Positions 1-5,050 of a DNA stretch of 5,199 nucleotides are shown here, in pieces. Numbering within the stretch: the first letter of the stretch is position 1; each line of letters starts with the position of its first letter. A program made the position numbers and the translations under genes. The notes under the pieces were generated by a model, which worked only from the letters and a program-made list of their open reading frames with translations, made no database searches and had not been told where the DNA came from. Source of the DNA: Candidatus Coatesiibacteriota bacterium. Its GTDB lineage: Bacteria; RBG-13-66-14. The DNA lies in the NCBI GenBank assembly GCA_014728185.1, contig WJMB01000275.1, positions 1 through 5,199 on the forward strand. Direction: 5' to 3'.

Positions 1-461
1 GCGGTCCAGAGGGCGGCCAGGAAGAGCAGCAGCCGGGCGTCGCCGTTGGGCGTCAGACCCAGCAGCCAGGCCGACGCCAGGCCGACGCCGGGCAGCAGCG
101 CCGCCGTCAGGGTGGCCGAGAGACCTCCCGCCCGCTCCGGTTCGAGGCCGAAGACCCCCAGCAGACAGATCACCAGGCCGAGGGCGACGCCCAGTCCCAG
201 GCCGGTGAGCCAGAAGCTCCAGCTCAAAGCCAGGATCGCCGACATCGCCAACAGGGCCGACACCGTGCGCGGGGCTTCGCCTCCGGCGGTCAGCAGGCGG
301 CGCAGCTCGAAGAACACCCCGCCGGCCAGCAGGACCAGCAAGAGCATCCAGTACCAGGTCGGGCCTTCCCAGGCCGCAGCCAGGAAGATCGCCACCCAGA
401 GCAGCCCCGAGACCCCGCGCAGCAGGAGCTGTCTGCCGTGCTCCAGTCGCTTCTCCGCCAC
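1..461 (-). CDS. cdsA: Phosphatidate cytidylyltransferase (CdsA-like), N-terminal part, cut by the window edge
   Basis: My reading of the minus strand gives an open frame of 153 codons from GTG (459-461) to the window edge with no stop. The product is very hydrophobic, with about six membrane segments (roughly residues 14-30, 36-52, 66-82, 83-102, 111-132 and 141-152). A motif near residue 119 reads LLPGVGLASAWLLGL and is followed by a hydrophobic stretch ending in LW, as in the middle of CdsA, just before the catalytic half. CdsA makes CDP-diacylglycerol from phosphatidate and CTP in the inner membrane. The diagnostic C-terminal signature is off the window, so the call rests on hydrophobicity, this motif and position downstream of uppS, its usual neighbour. 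The GTG start is chosen because an in-frame TAG (the stop of the preceding gene) lies 9 bp upstream and GGGGGAG sits just before the GTG. Another polytopic membrane protein is possible. Confidence 0.68.
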   Translation of the reverse strand, partial: MAEKRLEHGRQLLLRGVSGLLWVAIFLAAAWEGPTWYWMLLLVLLAGGVFFELRRLLTAGGEAPRTVSALLAMSAILALSWSFWLTGLGLGVALGLVICLLGVFGLEPERAGGLSATLTAALLPGVGLASAWLLGLTPNGDARLLLFLAALWT

Positions 462-470
462 GGCTCCCCC

Positions 471-860
471 CTACCGGTACTCCAGTTCGTTGACGATCAG
501 CACCCGGCCGCCGGGCTGGATCGTCATCTCGACGTGGTAGAGATCGCTGTCCTCGAAGTACTCGCCGTCGCCCTCCACAGTCGCCCCACCGGGCCGGGTG
601 TAGGATATCCAGACCAGGCTCTCGCCCTCGGCATCCTCCAGGGTGACCTCGATGCGCCCGCCGTCGGCCAGTTCGCCCAGCTCGTATGCCGCGCCTTCCT
701 CGAGGTGCGCCGTCAGCTCCGTCACCGTCTCCCGGCTCTGGTTGACCACGGTCAGCCGCGCGCAATCCGTTCCGTCGCCGTAGATCAGGAAGAAAGCGAT
801 GGCGGGGGCGATCGTTACAAGGAAGATGATCAGAATGCGTCGAATTCGCTTGCTATCCAT
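471..860 (-). CDS. Small membrane-anchored protein of unknown function, between uppS and cdsA
   Basis: I do not recognise this 129-aa protein. Residues 4-8 are basic (KRIRR) and residues 9-27 form one hydrophobic segment, so it is probably a signal anchor, or an uncleaved signal peptide, with the rest outside the cytoplasm. The remaining 100 residues are acidic and read as alternating beta strands: an N-terminal strand ending VVNQS, a YELGELADGG turn, and a C-terminal strand ending VLIVNELEYR. This suggests a small beta-sandwich. It has a single cysteine (C33) and no lipobox. The ATG overlaps the end of uppS by 8 bp, GGGAG (865-869) lies 4 nt upstream, and the stop is 9 bp before cdsA. It is therefore almost certainly co-transcribed and translationally coupled with the lipid genes. 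An accessory role for UppS or CdsA, or in the envelope generally, is inference from position only. Confidence 0.8.
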   Translation of the reverse strand: MDSKRIRRILIIFLVTIAPAIAFFLIYGDGTDCARLTVVNQSRETVTELTAHLEEGAAYELGELADGGRIEVTLEDAEGESLVWISYTRPGGATVEGDGEYFEDSDLYHVEMTIQPGGRVLIVNELEYR

Positions 861-1644
861 TGGGCTCCCTCATCTGCTTCCCCAGGCGGCCGAAGCGCCG
901 CTCGCGACCGGCGTAGGCCTCCAGCGCCCGGTAGAGCTCCTCGCGGGAGAAGTCGGGCCAGTAGGCCTCGGTGACGTAAATCTCGGCGTAGGCGATCTGC
1001 CAGAGCAGGAAATCGGAGACGCGCAGCTCGCCCGAGGTGCGCACCAGCAGGTCCACCTCGGGCTGCCCGGCGGTGTAGAGGCGCTTGGCGATGAGCTCCT
1101 CGGTAATCGGCCGCTCCTCGATGATCCCGGCGGCCATCTCCCGCCGGACGGCGTTGACCGCGTCGACGATCTCGGCCCGGCCGCCGTAGCTCACCGCCAG
1201 GTTGAGGTTGAGCCCCGTGTTGGCCGCCGTGGTCACCTCGTCCTCGCGCACCGCGTCCATGACGAACTCGGGCAGCATCTCGCGCCGGCCCAGCACCCGG
1301 AAGCGGATGTTGGACTCCATCATCTCCTCCAGCTCGCTTTTAAGGAACTTGACCAAGAGCCTCATCAGGGTGTTGACTTCGCTCTTTGGGCGGTTCCAGT
1401 TGTCCAAACTGAAAGCGTAGAGGGTCAGCGATTCGAGCAGCAGGTCGCCGCAGGCCCGCACGATGTCCTTGGCCCGCTCCATCCCCCGGCGGTGGCCGAA
1501 GACCCGAGGCCGCCTGCGTTGCGCAGCCCAACGCCCGTTGCCGTCCATGATGATCGCCAGGTGCCGGGGCAGCTTGGCGAAGGAAGGCACCGCCGGTTTC
1601 TCGGCGTGGGGATCGAAGCGCTGCCTGTTCTCGTTCAGGGGCAT
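853..1644 (-). CDS. uppS: Undecaprenyl diphosphate synthase (UppS), cis-prenyltransferase
   Basis: UppS condenses farnesyl diphosphate with eight isopentenyl diphosphates to make the C55 carrier lipid used for peptidoglycan, O-antigen and other wall polymers. It is a cytosolic, membrane-associated homodimer. The 263-aa length is typical. All family blocks are present in order: HLAIIMDGNGRWA at 28-40 with the catalytic/Mg-binding Asp34; GHRRG at 50-54; LTLYAFSLDNWNRP at 73-86; LAVSYGGRAEI at 149-159; RTSGELRVSDFLLWQ at 202-216 with the diphosphate-binding Arg202, Arg208 and Ser210; and YWPDF at 228-232. Small departures are Asp81 where Glu is usual (S-x-E-N-W), Leu207 where His or Gln is common, and Asp211 where Asn is common; none should abolish activity. 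A 25-residue N-terminal extension precedes the first block, and no other ATG occurs before Met33. The upstream ribosome site is weak (GGGAA). It is first gene of an operon with the 129-aa protein and cdsA. Confidence 0.97.
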   Translation of the reverse strand: MPLNENRQRFDPHAEKPAVPSFAKLPRHLAIIMDGNGRWAAQRRRPRVFGHRRGMERAKDIVRACGDLLLESLTLYAFSLDNWNRPKSEVNTLMRLLVKFLKSELEEMMESNIRFRVLGRREMLPEFVMDAVREDEVTTAANTGLNLNLAVSYGGRAEIVDAVNAVRREMAAGIIEERPITEELIAKRLYTAGQPEVDLLVRTSGELRVSDFLLWQIAYAEIYVTEAYWPDFSREELYRALEAYAGRERRFGRLGKQMREPNG

Positions 1645-1723
1645 GGGTTCCCGGGCGGGGTTGGATTATTGGCGCGGGTTCGTCGCGGCGGGCCGCCTAT
1701 CAACGGATGGAACAGAGGCTTAG

Positions 1724-1733
1724 AAAGCGCTTT
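1724..1733. promoter_or_regulatory. Palindrome AAAGCGCTTT at the predicted uppS start site
   Basis: A perfect 10-bp palindrome with a central CG step covers the predicted +1 of the uppS operon promoter. LacI/GalR-family operators typically have this CG-centred shape, and a repressor bound here would block initiation. Assignment as an operator is inference; a 10-bp palindrome can occur by chance. Confidence 0.3.
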
Positions 1734-1736
1734 GGC

Positions 1737-1765
1737 AGTATAGACGGGCCCCCGGAGGGTGTCAA
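1737..1765 (-). promoter_or_regulatory. Sigma70-type promoter of the uppS operon
   Basis: Read on the minus strand, TTGACA (1760-1765) is a perfect -35 box. After exactly 17 bp comes TATACT (1737-1742), a 5/6 match to the -10 box. Transcription would start near 1730 and leave a leader of about 85 nt before the uppS ATG. No other minus-strand gene lies upstream in the window, so this is the likely operon promoter. Confidence 0.8.
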
Positions 1766-1791
1766 GGCGGGGCGAAAGGGATTGATGATTA

Positions 1792-1805
1792 TTGTCTGTA
1801 GACAA
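1792..1805. promoter_or_regulatory. Operator-like inverted repeat TTGTCT-GT-AGACAA
   Basis: Two perfect 6-bp arms are separated by 2 bp. The site ends 13 bp before the -10 box of the rightward promoter, so it covers the -35 region, where a repressor or activator would act on the 98-aa gene. It also lies 27 bp upstream of the leftward uppS -35 box. The cognate regulator is not in the window, and I cannot assign a family. Confidence 0.4.
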
Positions 1806-1815
1806 ATAAAAGGAA

Positions 1816-1824
1816 TGGTATAAT
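1816..1824 (+). promoter_or_regulatory. Extended -10 promoter of the 98-aa gene
   Basis: TGG followed by a perfect TATAAT (1819-1824) is an extended -10 element. No good -35 box lies at 16-18 bp; the best resemblance, TTGTCT, is 21 bp away and belongs to the palindrome. Such promoters often rely on the TGn motif or on an activator. The start would be near 1831, giving a leader of about 37 nt. Confidence 0.6.
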
Positions 1825-1867
1825 AGTTGATTAAATTCGCAATGTACACTAACCGGGAGGATGGCTA

Positions 1868-2164
1868 ATGGGATCGGGATACGATTACTATATCTCCTGC
1901 TGCTCTTATAGCAGTGGACATATCAGCAGTGCCGGAGTACATCAGAACCTGCATGGAACGTTAGGTAGTAAGAACATTTGCTCAAGAACCTGGATCGTGG
2001 ACCAGATTAAGGCTTTGTACTCCTTCTGCACTATCTTCAGAACGGGGAGCGACTGGAGGATCGGAGCCAAGGTAAATATCATTACTGTCGATGGCAACCT
2101 GTATCTGAGAACAGACGCCAATCGGACAAAGTGCGATAATCTCGGAGAACTACCCGACTGCTGA
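1868..2164 (+). CDS. Hypothetical 98-aa cysteine-containing protein, possibly DUF3892-like
   Basis: GGGAGG (1855-1860) stands 7 nt before this ATG, and the gene has its own promoter upstream and terminator downstream, so it is probably real. The product has six cysteines (11, 12, 38, 54, 89, 98), no signal peptide and no membrane segment. Its C-terminal half (about residues 63-98) ends with LYLRTDANRTKCDNLGELP. That resembles, from memory, the end of DUF3892 proteins, which carry a YLRT...DNL..LP pattern; this is a weak similarity, not a firm family call, and DUF3892 has no established role. Two sampled 60-bp stretches are 45-47% GC, against well over 60% in the flanking genes. It also uses AGA, AGG, CTA and TTA codons that the neighbours avoid, which suggests acquisition from elsewhere. 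An earlier ATG at 1861 is in another frame and directly abuts the ribosome site. Confidence 0.65.
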   Translation: MGSGYDYYISCCSYSSGHISSAGVHQNLHGTLGSKNICSRTWIVDQIKALYSFCTIFRTGSDWRIGAKVNIITVDGNLYLRTDANRTKCDNLGELPDC

Positions 2165-2193
2165 GACTGACAGCGCTGTTAGGCATATTGTGG

Positions 2194-2227
2194 CAAACCG
2201 GAGCCGCGCGCTCCGGTTTGTCATTTT
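2194..2227 (+). terminator. Rho-independent terminator after the 98-aa gene
   Basis: An 11-bp perfect stem (CAAACCGGAGC at 2194-2204 with its complement at 2210-2220) closes a 5-nt loop and is followed by TCATTTT. It lies 30 bp after the TGA of the 98-aa gene. There is no T-run on the other strand, so it acts rightwards. Confidence 0.8.
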
Positions 2228-2246
2228 GCATTTCAAGCGCTATACT
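2218..2246 (+). promoter_or_regulatory. Sigma70-type promoter of the lipoprotein gene
   Basis: TTGTCA (2218-2223, 5/6) and TATACT (2241-2246, 5/6) are spaced by exactly 17 bp. The -35 box uses the last three bases of the preceding terminator stem. The start would be near 2253, leaving a leader of about 110 nt before the lipoprotein gene. Confidence 0.65.
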
Positions 2247-2365
2247 TATCCAATTCACCCAGACGCTTTGCGCCAACCATTAACGATGATGGGGGCAGTC
2301 ATAGCGCCGCCGACTTCAACGTGATGGTCCTGAAACGGTGCTTCGACCAATCAAGGAGGACGATG

Positions 2366-2962
2366 ATGAAACGTTTACTGGTGGTATTCCTTTCCCTCCT
2401 GCTGCTGTCCTTCGCCCTGGCGGGTTGCGATAGCTCGACGGGTTCCGGCGACGGCGACGGCGGAGGCGGTGACGGCGGCGGCGATGATCCCGGCGAGCTT
2501 GGCTGGGCCTACGACATCGCCGAGGGCGTCAGCGAGGTCGAGGACCTGCTGATCATCCTCGGCGGTTACATCGACGGCGACGGCGAACTCGATGATCAGA
2601 TGGGTACCTGGACCTTCATTTTCGGCGACATCGACGGCTCCCATGATCAGGTCTACCAGGTGACGGTTTTCCCCGACGGCAGCCACGGCGAGCAGTGGGT
2701 CGATGCCGGTGATATGGACCCTTACTGGATAGAGCTGCCCGAGTACCGGGACGCCTCTGACTGGGTGGCGGTGGCCGACGCGATGGTCGACGGGATCGAC
2801 TTCGCCTATCGCGTGCTGATGGTTGAACCCGACGGAATCGGAGAGTACACCACCGCCGACAACCTGTGCTGGATCGCCTACAACAGCGCTTCCCACGTTC
2901 CACTGGCCCAGGTCGTTCTCGACGCCGACGATGACGAGGTGTTGGACTCGATCATCTTCTAG
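2366..2962 (+). CDS. Highly acidic secreted lipoprotein of unknown function
   Basis: This 198-aa product is a clear lipoprotein. It has a basic start (MKR), a hydrophobic core at residues 4-19, and the lipobox LAGC with Cys21 as the lipidated residue. A flexible Gly/Asp linker (about 26-43) follows, then a globular domain to residue 198. Mature residues 21-198 contain 31 Asp and 11 Glu against two Arg (128, 149) and no Lys, which is extraordinarily acidic. DGDGELDD at 70-77 resembles a calcium-binding loop, and other Asp clusters lie at 88-94 and 186-190. The domain otherwise mixes aromatic-rich strands (TWTFIF, WIELPEY, CWIAYN). I do not recognise the family. Asp at +2 after the cysteine would favour inner-membrane retention by the E. 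coli rule, which may not apply here. The perfect AGGAGG (2354-2359) is 6 nt from this ATG and only 3 nt from the ATG at 2363, so 2366 is preferred. An in-frame ATG at 2321 would bury the signal peptide. Monocistronic by its flanking promoter and terminator. Confidence 0.87.
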   Translation: MKRLLVVFLSLLLLSFALAGCDSSTGSGDGDGGGGDGGGDDPGELGWAYDIAEGVSEVEDLLIILGGYIDGDGELDDQMGTWTFIFGDIDGSHDQVYQVTVFPDGSHGEQWVDAGDMDPYWIELPEYRDASDWVAVADAMVDGIDFAYRVLMVEPDGIGEYTTADNLCWIAYNSASHVPLAQVVLDADDDEVLDSIIF

Positions 2963-2978
2963 GCTTCCGGTATTGGAC

Positions 2979-3006
2979 AAACCCCGGATCATCATCCGGG
3001 GTTTTT
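2979..3006 (+). terminator. Rho-independent terminator of the lipoprotein gene
   Basis: An 11-bp perfect stem (2979-2989 with 2994-3004) closes the 4-nt loop CATC and ends in a run of five T. It begins 17 bp after the stop codon. It isolates the lipoprotein gene from the downstream unit. Confidence 0.92.
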
Positions 3007-3337
3007 GCTTTGCCGCTGAATGGGTCTTTAGTTTGGAACACCCAGGCACAACAATAGGAGTTGCTGATTGAAATACAGTTGCTTTGGGCCGAACCAACAG
3101 TCTCCTGCTTCACACAAGACTATACAAACAAGACTAAGAACAAAGCGCGGTTGATCGCTTAAAAAACAACGGTAGGACAATGGCAACTATTTAAGCCATA
3201 AGGCATTGAATGATAATCTTTTAGCAAGGAGTAACGGTCCCAAAACGAACGGTAATCCCTATGGCTTCATTTCCGGAATCCCATCATGTATGCAGGCAAC
3301 CGGCGTCGGACGTATTCCTGGATAACGAACGGGGTCT

Positions 3338-3366
3338 TTGACATACCTGTCGCTGAGGGGTAAAAT
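3338..3366 (+). promoter_or_regulatory. Near-consensus sigma70-type promoter, probably of the NTPase gene
   Basis: TTGACA (3338-3343, perfect) and TAAAAT (3361-3366, 5/6) are exactly 17 bp apart. The start would be near 3373, giving a leader of about 285 nt before the GTG at 3659. I see no comparably good promoter closer to the gene. Confidence 0.7.
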
Positions 3367-3531
3367 CGGGGTGAGTTGAAGAAAGCGTCCCAGTCTCACT
3401 TCAATCATCCCGCAGACGATGTTCCGCACCTTCCACCACAACGCCCGCACACCCCAAGGCCAGGCCGCCCTGCGTCGGCGGCTGCTGGTTCTCTTCTGCG
3501 ATTCCGAACCCCCCGAACAACGCTAGACTAC

Positions 3532-3549
3532 GAGCCCGCCACCGGGCTC
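3532..3549 (+). promoter_or_regulatory. Terminator-like hairpin in the NTPase gene leader
   Basis: GAGCCCG (3532-3538) pairs perfectly with CGGGCTC (3543-3549) around the loop CCAC. TTTT comes 7 nt later, so it is a poor intrinsic terminator. It begins 5 bp after the stop of the 35-codon frame, an arrangement that recalls attenuators. A role in regulation is inference. Confidence 0.35.
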
Positions 3550-3623
3550 TCCAGCCTTTTCCGCGCAACGACCCGTATGGATCGCCGCGCGGTCCCGAAT
3601 AGAGCCGAAAAACGAAACCACCA

Positions 3624-3639
3624 CGGCGGACCACCGCCG
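3624..3639 (+). promoter_or_regulatory. GC-only hairpin just upstream of the NTPase gene ribosome site
   Basis: CGGCGG (3624-3629) pairs with CCGCCG (3634-3639) around the loop ACCA. It ends 7 nt before the ribosome site GGGAG (3647-3651), which itself stays single-stranded. It could insulate or modulate translation; short GC stems like this also arise by chance in GC-rich DNA. Confidence 0.3.
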
Positions 3640-3658
3640 CAGCTTTGGGAGATTTCAC

Positions 3659-4990
3659 GTGAAGAAGAAAAAGGTCCTCATCATGGGCGCCGCAGGACGC
3701 GACTTCCACAACTTCAACACCTACTTCCGCGACAACGAAGAGTTCGAGGTCGTCGCCTTCACCGCCACCCAGATCCCCGACATCGACGGCCGCAAGTACC
3801 CGGCCGAGCTCGCCGGCAAGCTCTACCCCAACGGTATCCCGATCTACGACGAATGCGAGATCGAGGAGCTGATCACCACCAACGGCATCCACACCGTGAT
3901 CTTCGCCTACTCCGACGTGCCCCACGAGTACGTGATGCACAAGGCCTCCATCGTCAACGCCGCCGGGGCCAGCTTCGCCCTGCTGGGCGGTCCCCAGGTG
4001 ACCATCAAGAGCGACAAGCCCCTGATCAGCGTCACCGCCGTGCGCACCGGCTGCGGCAAAAGCCAGACCTCGCGCAAGGTCATCGACACCCTGCTCAAGG
4101 CCGGCAAGAAAGTTGTCGCCATCCGCCACCCCATGCCCTACGGTGACCTGGTCAAGCAGAAGGTCCAGCGCTTCGCAGCCCTCGAGGACCTCGAAAAGCA
4201 CAACTGCACCATCGAGGAGATGGAGGAGTACGAACCCCACATCGCCGCCGGTAACGTCATCTACGCCGGTGTCGACTACCAGGCCATCCTCGACGAGGCC
4301 GAGAAGGAAGCCGAGATCATCCTCTGGGACGGCGGTAATAACGACACCCCGTTCTATGCAAGCGACCTCAAGATCGTAGTCGTCGACCCCTTCCGCGCCG
4401 GTCACGAGCTGGCCTACTACCCCGGCGAAACCAACCTGCGCATGGCCGACGTCATTGTCATCAACAAGCTGGGCGCTGTCGACCCCGACGCCCTGGCCTA
4501 CCTGCGCGAGAACATCCGCTGTGTGAATCCCGGCGCCGTGGTCATCGAGGCAGCCAGCCCCCTGACCGTCGAGAGGCCGGAGCTGATCACCGACCAGCGC
4601 GTGCTGGTCGTCGAGGACGGACCCACCCTGACCCACGGCGAGATGACCTTCGGCGCCGGTGTGGCCGCCGCCGAGAAGTTCGGCGCAGCCGAACTCGTCG
4701 ATCCGCGGGACTGGGCCGTCGAATCCATCGCCGCCACCTACGACAAGTACCCGGACATCGGCGTGCTGCTGCCCGCCATGGGTTACGGCGACAAGCAGAT
4801 CAAGGACCTCGAGAAGACCATCAACATGATGGTGGCCGACGGCGTCATCGACAGCGTCGTCATCGGCACCCCCATCGACCTGGGCCGGATCATCGAGATC
4901 AACTGCCCCGCCACCCGGGTCAAGTACGAGCTCCAGGAGATCGGCCACCCCGACCTGGCCGACGTGCTCAAGCAGAAGGGGTTTATCTAG
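3659..4990 (+). CDS. P-loop NTPase of COG2403 type (predicted GTPase / putative cyclic 2,3-diphosphoglycerate synthase)
   Basis: This 443-aa cytosolic protein matches, from memory, a conserved family of about 440 aa known as COG2403 predicted GTPase. Databases often label it cyclic 2,3-diphosphoglycerate synthase. The biochemical label comes from archaeal enzymes that make the thermoprotectant cDPG, and its transfer to bacterial members is unproven. An N-terminal Rossmann-like part starts with VLIMGAAGRDFHNFN (6-20). The P-loop is RTGCGKSQTS (129-138, Lys134), with Val128 where Ala or Gly is classical. Further conserved blocks are RHPMPYGDL (156-164), HNCTIEEMEEYEPHI (181-195), a Walker B-like WDGGNND (223-229), YYPGETNLRMAD (253-264), a G4-like INKLG (268-272) and VVEDGPTLTHG. 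The start is GTG, with GGGAG (3647-3651) 7 nt upstream. The first codons are Lys-rich (residues 2-5 KKKK). It appears to be a single-gene unit with a long leader. Family membership is confident; the reaction is not. Confidence 0.9.
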   Translation: MKKKKVLIMGAAGRDFHNFNTYFRDNEEFEVVAFTATQIPDIDGRKYPAELAGKLYPNGIPIYDECEIEELITTNGIHTVIFAYSDVPHEYVMHKASIVNAAGASFALLGGPQVTIKSDKPLISVTAVRTGCGKSQTSRKVIDTLLKAGKKVVAIRHPMPYGDLVKQKVQRFAALEDLEKHNCTIEEMEEYEPHIAAGNVIYAGVDYQAILDEAEKEAEIILWDGGNNDTPFYASDLKIVVVDPFRAGHELAYYPGETNLRMADVIVINKLGAVDPDALAYLRENIRCVNPGAVVIEAASPLTVERPELITDQRVLVVEDGPTLTHGEMTFGAGVAAAEKFGAAELVDPRDWAVESIAATYDKYPDIGVLLPAMGYGDKQIKDLEKTINMMVADGVIDSVVIGTPIDLGRIIEINCPATRVKYELQEIGHPDLADVLKQKGFI

Positions 4991-5026
4991 CGGGCGACAT
5001 CATCGCCCGCCGGGAGATCACCCCGG
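4990..5026 (+). terminator. Tandem hairpins after the NTPase gene, possible weak terminator
   Basis: GCGGGCGA (4990-4997, starting in the stop codon) pairs with 5003-5010 around CATCA, an 8-bp stem. A second 5-bp stem (CCGGG/CCCGG, 5010-5014 with 5022-5026) follows at once. Neither has a real T-run; only TTGTATC follows. They may assist termination or protect the transcript 3' end. Confidence 0.4.
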
Positions 5027-5050
5027 TTGTATCAGAAACGAAGCGGCGGG

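Larger units (their letters stand above)
3008..3658. other. 650-bp gap without a convincing gene; promoter and long leader in its right half
   Basis: The left part (about 3010-3260) is AT-rich (38% GC in the sampled 3121-3180) and shows no credible long frame on either strand. The right part returns to high GC from about 3405. Small frames seen are a TTG-started 28-codon frame at 3068-3154 with AGGAG 7 nt upstream, a 35-codon ATG frame at 3419-3526 with no ribosome site, and a 63-codon minus-strand frame at 3259-3450 without recognisable motifs. None is convincing as a gene. The short word AACGGT occurs at 3168, 3233 and 3248. The region could be degraded DNA on the left joined to the regulatory leader of the NTPase gene on the right. 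Confidence 0.6.

Noticed and set aside
46..540. 164-codon plus-strand frame opposite the CdsA-like gene
   Set aside because: Arg/Ser/Pro-rich shadow of a hydrophobic minus-strand membrane protein in operon context.
799..1743. 314-codon plus-strand frame opposite uppS
   Set aside because: Antisense shadow of UppS, which has every family motif; it also runs through the uppS promoter.
1861..1911. ATG opening a 16-codon hydrophobic frame (MANGIGIRLLYLLLLL) just before the 98-aa gene, resembling a broken signal peptide
   Set aside because: The ribosome site abuts this ATG with no spacer, and no frame continues it into a sensible secreted protein; the ATG at 1868 has correct spacing.
2375..3097. 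240-codon minus-strand frame opposite the lipoprotein gene
   Set aside because: Crosses the strong terminator and mirrors a gene with clear ribosome site and lipobox.
3259..3450. 63-codon minus-strand frame, considered as a transposase remnant
   Set aside because: No transposase motif, no terminal inverted repeats and no ribosome site; it also spans the strong plus-strand promoter.
3376..4146. 256-codon plus-strand frame overlapping the NTPase gene start
   Set aside because: Out of frame with the conserved gene; its product is an Arg/Pro/His-rich composition artefact and no ribosome site precedes it.
3401..4948. 515-codon open frame on the minus strand opposite the NTPase gene
   Set aside because: It mirrors the well-conserved plus-strand gene, and long antisense frames are expected from GC-biased third positions. 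Its product is low-complexity (Gly, Asp, Val rich) with no recognisable motif.
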